Shown: in pieces, positions 11,339 through 22,375 of the stretch
Layout of the letters: every line of letters starts with the position of its first letter
Position numbering within the stretch: the first letter of the stretch is position 1
Origin: Elephas maximus indicus
Lineage: Eukaryota; Chordata; Mammalia; Proboscidea; Elephantidae
Direction of reading: 5' to 3'
NCBI RefSeq assembly: GCF_024166365.1
Contig: NC_064835.1
Span: forward strand, 60,182,607-60,246,606
Length of the DNA: 64,000 nucleotides
Notes under the pieces: model-generated
Told to the model about the DNA's origin: nothing
What the model saw: only the letters and a program-made list of their open reading frames with translations
Database searches by the model: none
Position numbers and translations under genes: made by a program

Positions 11339-11533
11339 CCAAAAACCAAACCAAACCCATTGCCATCGAGTCGATTCTGACTCATAGTGACACTATAGGA
11401 CAGAGTAGAACTGCTCCATAGGGTTTCCAAGGCTGTAAACCTCTATGGAAGCAGACTGCCACAACTTTCTCCCATGAGCAGCTGGTGGGTTTGAACCTCC
11501 AACCTTTCAGTTAGCAGCTCAGTGCTAACTCCT
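11339..11533 (-). repeat. AfroSINE, first of three in a row
   Basis: It reads in reverse from 'cccattgccatcgagtcgat' to a diverged head. It has the intermediate body with 'gaagcagactgccacaactt'. It is preceded by 'cagagacactta' and followed by 'cagaaacactta'. Confidence 0.9.
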
Positions 11534-11544
11534 CAGAAACACTT

Positions 11545-11745
11545 AAAAAAAAAAAAACCTGACTGCCATCGAGTTGATGCCAACTCATAGTGACCCTATA
11601 AGACAGAGTAGAACTGCCCCATAGGGTCTCCAAGGCTGTAACGTTTACAGAAGTATCTTTCTCCCATGGAGCAGCTGTTGAGTTTGAAATGCCTGCCTTT
11701 TCGTTAGCAGCTGAGCACTTTAACCACTGCACCACCAGAGTTCTT
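11545..11745 (-). repeat. AfroSINE, second of three in a row
   Basis: A poly-A tail at the left leads into 'actgccatcgagttgatgcc', an intermediate body with 'tttctcccatggagcagctg', and the head ending 'gcaccaccagagttctt'. It is flanked by 'cagaaacactta' and 'cagaggcactta'. Confidence 0.92.
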
Positions 11746-11757
11746 CAGAGGCACTTA

Positions 11758-11917
11758 AAAAAAAAACAAAAAAACCCGTTGCCGTTGAGTTGATAGCGGC
11801 CCTATAAGACATAGTAGAACTGCCCCCGTAGGGTTTCCAAGGAGCAGCTGGTGGCTTTGTACTGCCGACCTTTATGGTTAGCAGCCGAGCTCTCAACCGC
11901 TGTACCGCCAGGGTTCA
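11758..11917 (-). repeat. AfroSINE, third of three in a row (deleted form)
   Basis: The poly-A tail, 'cgttgccgttgagttgatag', 'tttccaaggagcagctggtgg' style body and head 'taccgccagggtt' identify the short form. It is flanked by 'cagaggcactta' and 'cagaggcaatta'. Confidence 0.92.
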
Positions 11918-12159
11918 GAGGCAATTAGTGGGTGATAAATGAGTGAATGAATGCCTTAACATGAAAGGCACATTCCCAACCCTCAAGATGCTCACTGCTC
12001 GACTGGGGAGACAGACAAGAAAAGAAGCCCAACACAGGGGACTGGTGCCACGACAGAGAGGATGCAGGCACAGAGGAAGACTGAATCCAGCCAGGGGCCA
12101 GGGAATGGACCATCCTCCCTGCAGGACAAGTGTCCCACAGCTGACTCCTAGTGGCTGAT

Positions 12160-12365
12160 AATGATCGTAGCTAGCACTGAGTATCCAGGGTGTGTGCCAG
12201 GCCCTGTGTTAAGGACTTTGCATGCGTTGATTACATTGATTCTGACAACCCCCCCCTGAGGTTGGTATTAGAGGAAGAAATGGGGTTCCACCCACAGCTG
12301 AAAGGCAGACCCAGGGCCAGATCCAGGCCACCGGACTCTGCTCTTACCCACTACACAGACAGCTC
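12160..12365 (-). repeat. MIR SINE
   Basis: The reverse MIR order 'gccaggccctgtgttaagg', 'gattctgacaaccccc' and 'ggcagacccagggccagatc' is visible. Confidence 0.65.
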
Positions 12366-12369
12366 TCAA

Positions 12370-13245
12370 GGGTCACATTATCATCAAAGCTGCTTTTAGA
12401 AAATCTGCTTTTAAAAAGAGAAAGTACAAGGGTGTGAGCTGCCATGGCTGAGGCGGGAGTGACCATTTTCTCCCTGTTTTTCTTCCCCTTCCCCTCTCTC
12501 CTGCCTGATGTCTGAGGCATGCCTTGGAGCAGGAGAACATCTCTGCTGTATGGCTTAGAGCTTCTCTCTTCATCCTGACGTCCCCTCTTTGATCACTGAG
12601 GCAGCCTGTACTTTGTCCTCCATGGTGAGAGAAGGCGGAAATGCTGCTTAGCAGAAAAGTAACTATAAACTTGAGAGGAAAAGAAGGCTTTTCACGAAAC
12701 ACCTGCTGTAACTTAAGCCTCTGCCCTTTGGCCCTGTATCCTTTAGTCTGTGTCACTCAGACAGGTGGTGGCTGTGTGAAGGGACTGCAGAGGAGTTTGT
12801 TTCTGCAGGGGGACCTGTTCAACAGGGCTGCCTGGAGCTGCCTTCTGGCATATTACTGTCCTGAAGCTCCCTATCCTGTGTGCACTCGGCCAAGCAACCT
12901 CTGACCCTGCCCCCCTGTTTGCAGCTGTGAGACAGGGCTTGGACCTGGGTGGGCAGGACGAGCACTAGGAGCGGAGCCAGCACTACCACTTGCCTGCTGT
13001 GAAGACTCAGTCCCTTAATTTCTTAGTGCGTCAGTCACTTGGGGGAAAGAAGCATTGGCCTGGAAATTCTCCAGCGTTAGACCCTCTGCAGGTCTGAACA
13101 GGGTGAGCACCTTGCTGAAAATACAGCAAACGATGACTTGGATGCTCAGAGCCTGTGAAAGACACATGTGAGGGTGAACAGTGCCTCTGCTGGATGAGCT
13201 CATGTGCTCAGAGGTGGCTTGGTGGCCTTTGTGTGTCTGCTGAAC
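12370..13245. other. Non-coding intron stretch, no gene seen
   Basis: Open frames on both strands here are short and overlap each other without a recognisable domain. No repeat family was recognised. Confidence 0.45.
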
Positions 13246-13249
13246 TCAA

Positions 13250-13385
13250 GCTGTCACATTTACTGACACCCATGTGTGCAAGGCACAGTTCTAGGCCCTG
13301 GGGATGTGGAGATGAACAAGATATTCTTCCTGCCCAAGGAGCTCGAGAGGCAGTGCTGAGATGAACAAGGGAATCAGAGAGCGTA
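13250..13385 (-). repeat. L2 LINE fragment (antisense)
   Basis: 'aaggcacagttctaggccct', 'ggggatgtggagatgaacaag' type sequence and 'ctgcccaaggagctcgagag' are the reverse complement of the L2 3' end. Confidence 0.7.
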
Positions 13386-13389
13386 ACGC

Positions 13390-13525
13390 AGTGTCTAACT
13401 GTTCCTTTCTCATCGTGGTAAATTCTCTGAAAGCAGGCAAAATGTCTTGTCGATTCCTGAATCACCAGAGTCTACCATAAACCTTTGCATACAGTAGGTG
13501 CTCAATCAATGTGTGTAGCCCTGCC
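13390..13525 (+). repeat. L2 LINE 3' end (sense)
   Basis: 'aattctctgaaagcaggcaa' followed by 'acagtaggtgctcaatcaat' is a sense L2 3' end, directly next to the antisense L2 piece and possibly formed by inversion or independent insertion. Confidence 0.65.
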
Positions 13526-13619
13526 CTAAAATGTTATGCTAGAGGCCACCACAGAGTACTGTGGGTGTCCAGAGGAGGGTTGCCTATAGTCAGCTTAGTG
13601 GGGACAGCAGATGGATCCA

Positions 13620-13900
13620 AAAGGAGGCTGAAAAAGGTACCTCAGCTGATGAGCTAAGGAGATCGTGGGCAGAGGGACAGCGAGCAATTAGAGCATGGCT
13701 GGCTGAGCAGGCATGCTGTACTCCAAGAAAGGAAGGTAGGCAGTGTGGTTGGAGGCAAGGGAGGTGAATCTGTAAAGGAGCGAAGAAATCACACCAGGAA
13801 GGGCCTTCCTAAAGAATTTGAACTTTATTCTGAAGGCACTGGGGAGCTACTGAAGGATTTCACACAGAGGAGAGACTGCAGCAGAGTTTCATGGTGAAAA
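13620..13900 (-). repeat. L2 LINE fragment
   Basis: 'aatttgaactttattctgaa' and 'ggggagctactgaaggattt' are typical of antisense L2. Confidence 0.6.
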
Positions 13901-13989
13901 TAGACCTCTGGAAATGAGAGTTTATATCCAAGAGGAATCAGATGGTTGGCAGGGAGACCAGTTAGGAAGCCATTGCAATTTAAAAGGTG

Positions 13990-14225
13990 GAAAAACCTGG
14001 GCTTTGGAGTCAGACAGACTGCCCTCCGTCTATATCCCAGCCCCACAGCATCTCTGTGTAACTTGAGGGTATTTATTAAATGTCCCTGAGCCTCTGTCTT
14101 CTTATCTGAAAACAAGACAGTAATTCCTCCCTCATAGGATGGTAGAGAGGATTATGTATGACAAAGTATGTGAATTGTCTTCTACAGTGATTCATCAATA
14201 ATTGGCATTCAGTAATAGTGGCAAA
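13990..14225 (+). repeat. MIR SINE
   Basis: 'gggctttggagtcagacaga', 'ccctgagcctctgtcttctt' and 'ggattatgtatgacaaagta' follow the MIR order. Confidence 0.75.
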
Positions 14226-14279
14226 TGTGATTAATTGTTTTGTTGCTCTTTATCATTATCCATGTGAGAAATAACGAGG

Positions 14280-14660
14280 TTCTAAGACACTGGTAAGATG
14301 GGTGGGGTGGAGAATTGGGCACGGGCTCAAGAAATACTTTGGCAATAAAGTGGACAAGATGTGATGACTGATTGAATGGAGGTGTAAGGGAGGGGCAGGA
14401 GTCTAGGATGATTCTGGATTTTTGCCTGGGCAACCAGCAGGAAGGATAGTGGGGCTATTCATCAGGAGGCAGAATGGAGGAGGAAGCAGGGGAGGAGGAG
14501 GAAGGAGCAGCATTTACTGGAAAGGAGGAGCTCGGTTTCAGACATGCTGAGTTTGAAGCATCTCAGGGATGGCCAGGGAGAAATGTTCAGTGGACAGATG
14601 GTTTTGTAGGTTTGACCTTCGGGAGAGAAGTCTTAAAGAAGATTCAAGAGCAAAGTTTTA
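14280..14660 (-). repeat. L2 LINE fragment
   Basis: 'gagtctaggatgattctgga', 'caggaaggatagtggggcta' and 'ggtttcagacatgctgagtt' match the antisense L2 pattern. An 84-codon frame (14474-14728) within it is not a gene. Confidence 0.6.
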
Positions 14661-14714
14661 CCAAGAGGTTAAGCCATGGTGTAGACCAGTTACTTAAAGA
14701 GGTTGGGAAGCATA

Positions 14715-14950
14715 ATCATAATGTCTAATGCTTATTCAGTATGTGCTCTAAACAGTTTATATGTATTAGTCTTCTCAACAGTCATTGCCAGGGAGGGCCG
14801 TTATTGTACCTATTTTACAGGTGAGTAACAGAGGCACAAAGATGTAAGTAACTTGCTAAAGATCACACAGGTATAAGCGATAGACCTAGAATTTTAGCCC
14901 ATATAGTCAGGATCTGGGATCATGCTATTAAGGTCTGTACCAGATTGCCT
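14715..14950 (-). repeat. MIR SINE
   Basis: 'acctattttacaggtgagta', 'acagaggcacaaagatgtaa' and 'aagatcacacaggtataagc' show an antisense MIR. Confidence 0.8.
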
Positions 14951-15687
14951 TTGAGTGAAGGGCTTAGGGTGCCACACTGACCTCTAGGGGAGAGGAAAGG
15001 GAGGGTCCAGTGAAGGCATCATGGGGAAGGGATGCTGGGGAGACAGGAGGAAATGGGAGATTGGGGCGTGGAAGGGGAGAGTTTCCAGGAGGGAGGGATC
15101 AGCAGTACCAAATGTTGTAGAAGTCATGCAGTAAGGGAAGAATGAAACTAACATAGATGTGGTGGAAAGCTATTGGTGACTGACTTGGTGAGAGGAGTTT
15201 AAGAGATGAGCTGAGTTGAAAAACAAATAAGATGTGGGGAAGTGAAGACGGTAAATGTAGTCAACTCTTTCCAGTAGCTTGACCAGGAGAGTATCAAGAG
15301 AGAGAGAAGATGGTAGCTAGAGATATTCAGTAGAGAGGATGTTTTAGAGATGGAAAAGACCTGGCCACAAACAGACTATGCATGCTGGGAGACGTTATCT
15401 CTATGCTTTTCCTTTTCCATGTAGATTTCTAGTATTTCTCCCCATGTTCTGGACTTCTTTTGTGTGGATGGTTAGAAATCATTAAAGATGTCCCTAATCA
15501 GTGTTTCAGATCTTCAGCTTTTAAGAGGAATAGATAAATTTCCTTTCCCAATGCCTGACATGAATCATCGCGTATTGTTAATCTACAATACATCATCCCC
15601 TGAATTTATCTTTGAAATATTCTCTGAGAGAACACAATGTCATGGGACTCCATGTCATGCATAGGAAATTGGTGACAGCTTTGTAGA
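14951..15687. other. Non-coding intron stretch, partly L2-like
   Basis: Purine-rich sequence resembling antisense L2 runs to about 15360. The rest is unclassified. No exon was seen. Confidence 0.4.
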
Positions 15688-15690
15688 CAC

Positions 15691-15906
15691 CAAACCAAAA
15701 CCAAACTAGTTGCCATGAAGTCTACTTTGGCTCGTGGTAGCTCCATGTGTGTTAGAATAGAACAGTGCTCCACAGGGTGTTCAATGGCTGATTTTTCAGA
15801 AGTAGATTGCCAGGACTTCTTTCTGAGGCACCGCTGGGTGGACTTGAACCACCAACCTTTCAGTTAGCAGCTAAGTATGTTGACCATTTGCACCACCCAG
15901 AGATTC
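15691..15906 (-). repeat. AfroSINE, long form
   Basis: It reads in reverse from 'actagttgccatgaagtcta' through 'aagtagattgccaggacttc' to 'gcaccacccagagattcc'. It is flanked on the left by 'tgtagacacc' and on the right by 'ctacagacacc'. Confidence 0.9.
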
Positions 15907-15919
15907 CTCTACAGACACC

Positions 15920-16086
15920 AACCAAAAAACCAAACCCAGTGCCGTCGAGTCGATTCCGACTCATAACTACCCTGTAGGCCAGAGTAGAACTGCCCCCTAG
16001 AGTTTCCAAGGAGCGCCTAGCGGATTCGAACTGCCGACCCTTTGGTTTGCAGCTGTAGCACTTAACCACTATGCCACCAGGGTTTC
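15920..16086 (-). repeat. AfroSINE, deleted form, inserted at the same target
   Basis: It reads in reverse from 'cccagtgccgtcgagtcgat' to 'tatgccaccagggtttcc'. The flanks 'ctctacagacacc' at 15907-15919 and 16087-16099 are a perfect 13-bp target site duplication. Confidence 0.94.
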
Positions 16087-16099
16087 CTCTACAGACACC

Positions 16100-17535
16100 G
16101 GGGAGGTGAGAATGATGGATGGAGCAAAGCCTTGAAGAAGAAGAAGAAGTAGAACATAGAGCGCAGTGTGGGTGGGAGTGAAGGAAGCACCAACTTTGGA
16201 TTGGACAAGACACATCTGGTCCTCTAAACAGTGAGAAAGATGGTTGGGGATGAAGGCAAATTTGTGAGAGGAGAGAGAGTTGCTTGAATCTTGTAGGAAA
16301 TGTTAAGCATGTTACAAGGAGGTTTGCTACAGGCAACCCTCTGCTTGGAAGGAACCTAGATGGTTTGGCTGCTGCTGTTTAAGTTCTTAATAAAGGAAAG
16401 GGCTGGCATTTCCCTACAAGTGCTTTGTTACCTGGTTTAGAGGACACAGGTCCAACAGGCTTTGAGAGGCTGTATTTATCTAGGGCCAAAGACATCTCTT
16501 TGTCTTAATACATAGGATTCCTTTGTTGTTCAGACCAGAGGGAGATACCATAGAGGGTTAAAAGCTTGCATAAAGGAGAAATTCAGATTCACCTTGGTTC
16601 ATTGTGCTGGACCCTAAGCACCAAGGCTCAGGGCTAGGATTAGGGTTTGGCTGCCAAACTCATAAATTTGCCTTGGTTGAATTGGCGTGTTTACTCTTCT
16701 TGGAAACATCTCAGTGAAATGCACACACCTTCACAGAGGGCCTTTATGGATGGGGCTGTGTTCTAAGCTCTCCAAAGACACACTGTCCAGAATTGGAAAG
16801 GCCACACAGGAAATGGCCTTGGGATATTTTTTTCCACATGAAGCAGCAACTTGGATGAATTATTTGCTTAATCTTGAGCCTTCGGATATCAGGAGAAGTG
16901 AATGGTTGCCTCAGTACTGGAGGCCACTTCAAGGCAAGGAAGGATCCCTCCCTGCATAGCCCTCTCGCCAGCCTGCCCACCTGGGTCTTTTTGCCTAAAT
17001 GTGGGCAAGATGCAGAGTGCATTGGCTGAGTGTGGTTGTGATATGTGGGTGACAGTGCATTTGGCTGGCTGTGAGTGTGATGGACTGACAGACACTGTCC
17101 TTGGCAACAGGAGAAGGACACTGAATCTTGCCTCACCTTTCTGCAGTAGGCAGGAGTGGAGGATGTCCTTCTCCAGGACAGCATGACACGAATACTGTAC
17201 GGCTCAGTGCAAACATGTACTCAGTGAAGTTGCATAATCCTGCATGTGGCTTTATTTGGATTTCACAGGGTCTGAATTTGCTCTCATAGGAAAAGTCTAT
17301 ATACATGTTCCACGTGGGGTCCAAGAATAAGTGCACAGGGCTCTATATGTGCCCCAAATATCCAAGTCAAAGCTCTCAGTGATACTTATGCTGACCCAAC
17401 CTCCTGGATCCTGGGGGTGCCAGAAGGGCCTAAGAAGCAGTATTGGTGTGCTCAGAAGGCAACAGCTATGACATTTTCGATTCTTTCACTTACATGACTC
17501 ATCATTAAAATAATTTTTTATTCATCTAATTTTTT
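16100..17535. other. Non-coding intron stretch, no gene seen
   Basis: Frames at 16687-16959, 16744-17184 (minus) and 16902-17186 overlap and have no domain, no supporting splice sites and no codon pattern that sets them apart. No repeat family was recognised apart from a (GAA)n run at 16134-16150. Confidence 0.45.
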
Positions 17536-17539
17536 TCAG

Positions 17540-19669
17540 AAATATTTTATTGAAATGCTTTACTTCTTCAATTTAATTGTGGAGATATGTATACATGTAT
17601 GTATGTATTTGCCATCTTGGCCGTTTTTAAGTGTACAATTCAGTGACATTAATTACATTCACCATGTTGTACAACCACCACCACTATCCATTTCCAAAAA
17701 TTTCTCATCACCCTTAACAGAAGCTCAGTACCCCTTAAGCAATAGCTCCCCATTCCCCAGCCCACAGTCCCTGGTAACCACTAATAAACTTCATTGTCTG
17801 TATGCATTTGCCTATTCTAGATATTTCATATAACTGGGATCATACTATATTTGTCCTTTTGTGTCTCGTTTCACTCAGTGTAATGTTTTCAAGATTCCTT
17901 CATGCCATAGTCTGTATCAGAACTTTATCTTTATAGCTGAATAATATTCCGTTGTATGGATATTCCATGTTTTGTTTATTCATATGTTGACGGGCGCTAG
18001 GATCTTTTCCACCTTTTCAGTATTGTGCATAATGCTGCAATAAACATTGATGTACAAGTATCTGTTTGAGTTCCTGCTTTCAAGTCTTTTGGACTTGGGC
18101 CTCCACCAAGGAGTGGAATTGCTGGATCATATGGTAATTTTCCAAGAGGCAGCCATTCAAACAGAACAAGGGTATACTGTGAGATTTAAAGTCAGGAAAG
18201 GTGTGCGTCAGGGTTATATCCTTTCACCATACTTATTAGGTTTGTATGCTGAGCAAATAATCCAAGAAGCTGGACTATATGAAGAAGAAGGGGGCATCAA
18301 GATTGGAGGAAGACTCATTAACAACTTACGATATGCAGATGACACAACTTTGCCTGCTGAAAGTGAAGAGGACTTAAAGTGCTTACTGATGAAGATCAAA
18401 GCCTACAGCCTTCAGTATGGATTGCACCTCAACATAAAGAAAAGAAGAATCCTCACAACTGGACTAATAAGCAACATCATGATAAATGGAGAAAATATTG
18501 AAGTTGTCAGGGATTTCATTTTACTTGGATTCACAGTCAGTGCCCATGGAAGCAGCAGTCAAGAAATCAAACGACATATTGCATTGGGCAAATCTGCTGC
18601 AAAAGACCTCTTTAAGGTGTTAAAAAGCAAAGATGTCACTTTGAGGATTAAAGTGCACCTGACTCAAGCCATGGTATTTTCAGTCGCCTCGTGTGTATGT
18701 GAAATCTGAACAATGAATAAGGAAGACCTAAGAAGAATTAATGCCTTTGGATTATGGTGTTGGAGAAGAGTATTGAATATACCTGCCAGAAGAATGAACA
18801 CATCTGCCTTGGAGGAAGGAAGTACAGCCAAAATGCTCCTTAGAAGCAAGGATGGCGAGACTTTGTCTCACATACTTTGGACATGTTATCAGTAGGGCCC
18901 AGTCCCTGGAGAAGGACGTCATACTTGGTAATGTAGAGGGTAAGTGAAAAAGAAGAAGACCCACACGAGATGGGTTGACACAGTGGCTGCAACAGTGAGC
19001 TCAAAGATCACGGGATTGTGAGGATGATACAGGACCGGGCAGTGTTTTGTTCTGCTGTACATAGGGTCTCGGTGAGTCAGAAGTGACTCAATGGCACCCA
19101 ACCACAACAACATGGTAATTTTATTTTTAACTTTTTTGAGGACCTGTCAAATGGTTTTCCTCAGCAGTTTTACCATTTTACATTCCCACCAGCAATGTAG
19201 GAGGATTCCAATATCTCTACATCCTTGCCAATACTTTTTATTTTCCATTTTTCTAATAATAGTCATTCTTGTGTGTGTGTGAACTGGTATCTCATTATCA
19301 TTTTGATTTGCATTTCCCTGATGACTAATGACATTGAGCATCTTTTTATGTGCTTATTGGCCATTTGTATATCTTCTTTGGAGAAATGTCTATTCAAGAC
19401 CTTTGCCTATTTTTAAATTGGTTTCTTTGTCTTTTTGTTATTGAAGTTGTAGGAGTTCTTTATGTATTTTGGATATTAAACCCTTATCACATATATGGTT
19501 CCCCCCAAATTTCTCCCATTCTGTAGGTTGTCTCTTTATTTTCTTGATAAAGTCCTTTGATGCACAAACATCTTTAATTTTGATGAAGTCCAGTTTATCT
19601 ATTTTATCTTTTGTTGCTTGTGCTTTTCTATTTCTGTGAAGAAGGCTGCTAAGGATTTTATTAAATCTA

Positions 19670-19700
<31 letters not shown>

Positions 19701-20748
19701 ATAGATTGCTTTGGGTAGTATTGACATCTTAATGCTAAGTTTTCTAATCCATGAACATGGAATGTCTTTCTATTTATTTAGGTCTTTTTAAATTTCTTTC
19801 AGCACTCTTTCTGTAGTTTCCAGTGTACAAATCTTCCATCTCCTTGGTTAAATTTTATTCTTTTAGATGTTATTGTAAATGGAATAGTTTTCTTAATCTT
19901 CTTTTTAGACTGTTCATTTCTGGTGCATAGAAACATAACTGACTCTTGTATGTTAATCTTGTGCCCTGCAACTTTGCTGAATTCATTTATTAGCTTTCTT
20001 GTGGATTCTCCGGGATTTTCTTTATACAGGATCATGTCATCTGCAAATAAGAATAGTTCTATTTTTTCCTTTCTAATTTTGATACCTTTTTCTTGCCTAA
20101 ATGCTCTGACTAGGACTTCTAGTCCAATACTAAATACCAGTGGTAAAAGTGGGCACCCTTGTCTTGTTCCTGATCTTAAGGGGAAAACTCTCAGTCTTTC
20201 TCCATTGTGTTAGCTGTAGGTTTTTCATAAATGCCATTTTTCATGTTGAGGAATTTCCCTTCTATTCCTAGATTACTGAGTGTTTTTGTCATTAAAGGGT
20301 GTTGGATTTTGACAAATGGTTTTTCTGTATCATTTAAGATGATCATGTGTTCTTTTCCTTTGTTCTATTAATGTAGTGCATTGCATTGATTGATTTTCTA
20401 AAGTTGAGCCACCCTTGCATTCCTGGGATAGATCTTATTTGGTCGTGGTGTATAAACCCTTTAATATGCTTTTGGATCTGGTTTGCTAATATTTTGTTGG
20501 TGATTTTTGCATCTATATTCACAAGAGCTATTAGTCTATAGTTTTCTTTGCTTGTGGTCTCTTCATCTGACTTTGGTATCAGAGTAATGCTGGCCTCATA
20601 CAATGAATTAGGAAGTGTTCCCTCCTCTTATACTTTTTAGAAGAGTTTGAGAAGTATTGCTGTTAATTCTCCTTTAAATGTTTATTAGAATTCACCAGTG
20701 AAGCATCTGGTCTTGGAAATATTTTTGTTGGGCATCTAATCATTCTTT
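17540..20748 (-). mobile_element. L1 LINE, old, antisense, 3' UTR and part of ORF2
   Basis: The left part is the reverse complement of an old eutherian L1 3' UTR (ttaattacattcaccatgtt, then ttgcctattctagatatttc). Further right come ORF2 pieces read on the minus strand: a reverse transcriptase C-terminal block at 19799-20035 ([11 protein letters not shown] and [11 protein letters not shown]) and an RT block at 20343-20603 ([42 protein letters not shown]). Many stops and frameshifts are present, so it is inactive. A 970-bp RTE element is inserted at 18142-19111; removing it restores L1 continuity. Confidence 0.9.
18142..19111 (+). mobile_element. RTE-clade LINE, 5'-truncated, inserted within the L1
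   Basis: This is a 970-bp 3' fragment of an afrotherian RTE (BovB-related) element. The reverse transcriptase part shows VRQGYILSPYL, the catalytic YADD box (LRYADDTTLPAESEEDLK) and ILTTGLISNIMIN, ending at a premature stop at about 18709. Downstream pieces (LWCWRRVLNIPARRMN) are in another frame. The 3' end is 'cacccaaccacaacaaca'. An 11-bp target site duplication, atggtaatttt, lies at 18131-18141 and 19112-19122. A longer open frame beginning at 18047 includes about 95 bases of antisense L1 by chance and is not a natural start. Confidence 0.95.
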
Positions 20749-20756
20749 CATTAAAA

Positions 20757-21400
20757 AAAAACTGAGCAACTTCTATGTGGCTGGCTCCAGGCTAGGTGGT
20801 ATAATGGAGTGGTGAACCAAACAGCTTTAGTTCCTGTTTCTTAGAGCATGTCATTAGGAGACAGATGTTAGAGAAATAAACATACAAATAATTATATGAC
20901 TACAAACTATGTTAAGTGCTATGCTGGAAAAGAACAAGGTGCTATAGGAGAGAGAGAAAGAAAAGTTTAGATTGAGGATGTCTAACTAGCCAAAAGATTG
21001 ATGGTTTGAATCCCCCAGAGATACCTCAGAAGACAGGCCTGGTGATCTGCTTCTGAAAGATAACAGCCTTGAAAACCCTATGGAGCACAGTTCTACTCTG
21101 TACACATGGAGTCATCATAGGTCAGAATCGACTTGACAGCCACTAACAACAACTGTGGAGATAGACATGTAGACCAGCGTGGTGCTAAGGAAGCTGCAAG
21201 GAAGGAGCCTTTGATAGGACTCCTTGGATAGGGCTGAGGAGTTACTTCTGGAAGGCTTCATAGAAGAAGTGACATTTAAGAAGAATTTTGAAGAATAGAA
21301 GTTTTCTATGTGTAAAGGGAGGAGTGTAATCTCGGCGGCAGGAATATGATGTGTTTTAGGTACTCTTATTCATCAAGGATCAAGTTTGGGCTACATTCAG
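20757..21400 (-). repeat. L2 LINE, antisense, interrupted by an AfroSINE
   Basis: 'tagaagaagtgacatttaag' and 'gtgctatgctggaaaagaac' are antisense L2. The AfroSINE at 20975-21152 splits it. Confidence 0.65.
20975..21152 (+). repeat. AfroSINE with RTE-type tail, head diverged
   Basis: 'cctcagaagacaggcctggt', 'aaaaccctatggagcacagt' and a 3' end 'cgacttgacagccactaac' followed by aac repeats. The (AAC)n end is shared with RTE elements, consistent with RTE-driven mobilisation. Confidence 0.88.
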
Positions 21401-21524
21401 GGGAGTAGTGAGAGATGAGGTGGGAAAGGTAAACCAGGGCTGACTAACACAGCTTATTAGTCTTTATATTAGTGACAAGTTGTTGGAGGGAGTGACGAGT
21501 TTCCAAGGAGACTGTTCTAGGATG

Positions 21525-21895
21525 GGTTGGCAAACTTTTTCTATAAAAGGTCCAAACCAACACCCACTGCTGTCGAGTCGGTCCTGACTCATAGCGACCC
21601 TATACGACAGAGCAGAACTGCCCGATAGAGTTTTCTAGGAGCCCCTGGTGAATTCGAACTGCCAACCTCTTGGTTAACAGCTGTAGTACTTAACCACTAT
21701 GCCGCCAGGGTTTCCTATAAAAGGTCAGATAGTAAATACTTTAGTTTTGTGGGTTATACAGTCTGTTTTATAAAAGAATCCATAGACAGTATGTAAATGG
21801 ATGAGTATGGCACCGCTCTAGGTAAACTTTATTTACAAAACAGTCAGTGGATTGGATTTACCCATGAGCTGTAGTTTGCCAACCCCAGCTCTGGA
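21525..21895 (-). mobile_element. Non-autonomous hAT element split by an AfroSINE
   Basis: The ends 'gggttggcaaactttttcta' and 'tgtagtttgccaacccc' are inverted repeats, with 'aactttatttacaaaacag' inside. A related copy in the other orientation is at 42657-42868. The AfroSINE at 21553-21714 splits it. I do not assign an exact MER name. Confidence 0.7.
21553..21714 (-). repeat. AfroSINE, deleted form, with perfect 12-bp target duplication
   Basis: It reads in reverse from 'cccactgctgtcgagtcggt' to 'gccgccagggtttc'. The duplication ctataaaaggtc lies at 21541-21552 and 21715-21726. Confidence 0.95.
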
Positions 21896-21899
21896 ATGA

Positions 21900-22175
21900 T
21901 AATTCCAGTGGCTCTGTGGAGGTTGGGTTTGTGGGTGGGGAGAGAATGGAGGTAGGGACGTCAGTGAGGGACGATTGCACCAATTCAGGGGCAGTGGGGA
22001 TAGAGAAGATGGTTTGTGACATGCTACAAGGTAAAAATGACAGGACAATGTGACCAATTTGATAGGGGCATGCTTAGTGGATGCCTAATGCACTGATTCT
22101 TCCAGTGAAGAAAACAAAAGTCACTGACATTCTGGGTATATGGCTCAGACCATGCTCATGTCCTGGGAGGTCACC
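21900..22175. other. Non-coding intron stretch, partly L2-like
   Basis: A G-rich stretch resembles antisense L2 ('ggataatgtgaccaatttg' style). No gene was seen. Confidence 0.35.
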
Positions 22176-22179
22176 TGCT

Positions 22180-22375
22180 GGTCACCAGACAGTGTGCTTG
22201 GTACATTGTATAGATTACCTCATTCTTAAGACTTATTAAGAATACAATACAATTTAAGTTGTATTTCCCATTTTACAAACTGACATTTAGAAAAGGTAAG
22301 TCATTTGCCCAGTCATGTAGCTGTAAATGGAGGCACTGAGATTGAATGAAGGTCTAGCGCCCAAGTCATTCCTAA
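22180..22375 (-). repeat. MIR SINE
   Basis: 'cccattttacaaactgacat' and 'aaggtaagtcatttgcccag' mark an antisense MIR. Confidence 0.7.

Noticed and set aside
18047-18709. 220-codon open frame as a gene
   Set aside because: The first 30 or so codons are antisense L1 and the rest is RTE reverse transcriptase; the frame crosses an insertion junction marked by a target duplication.
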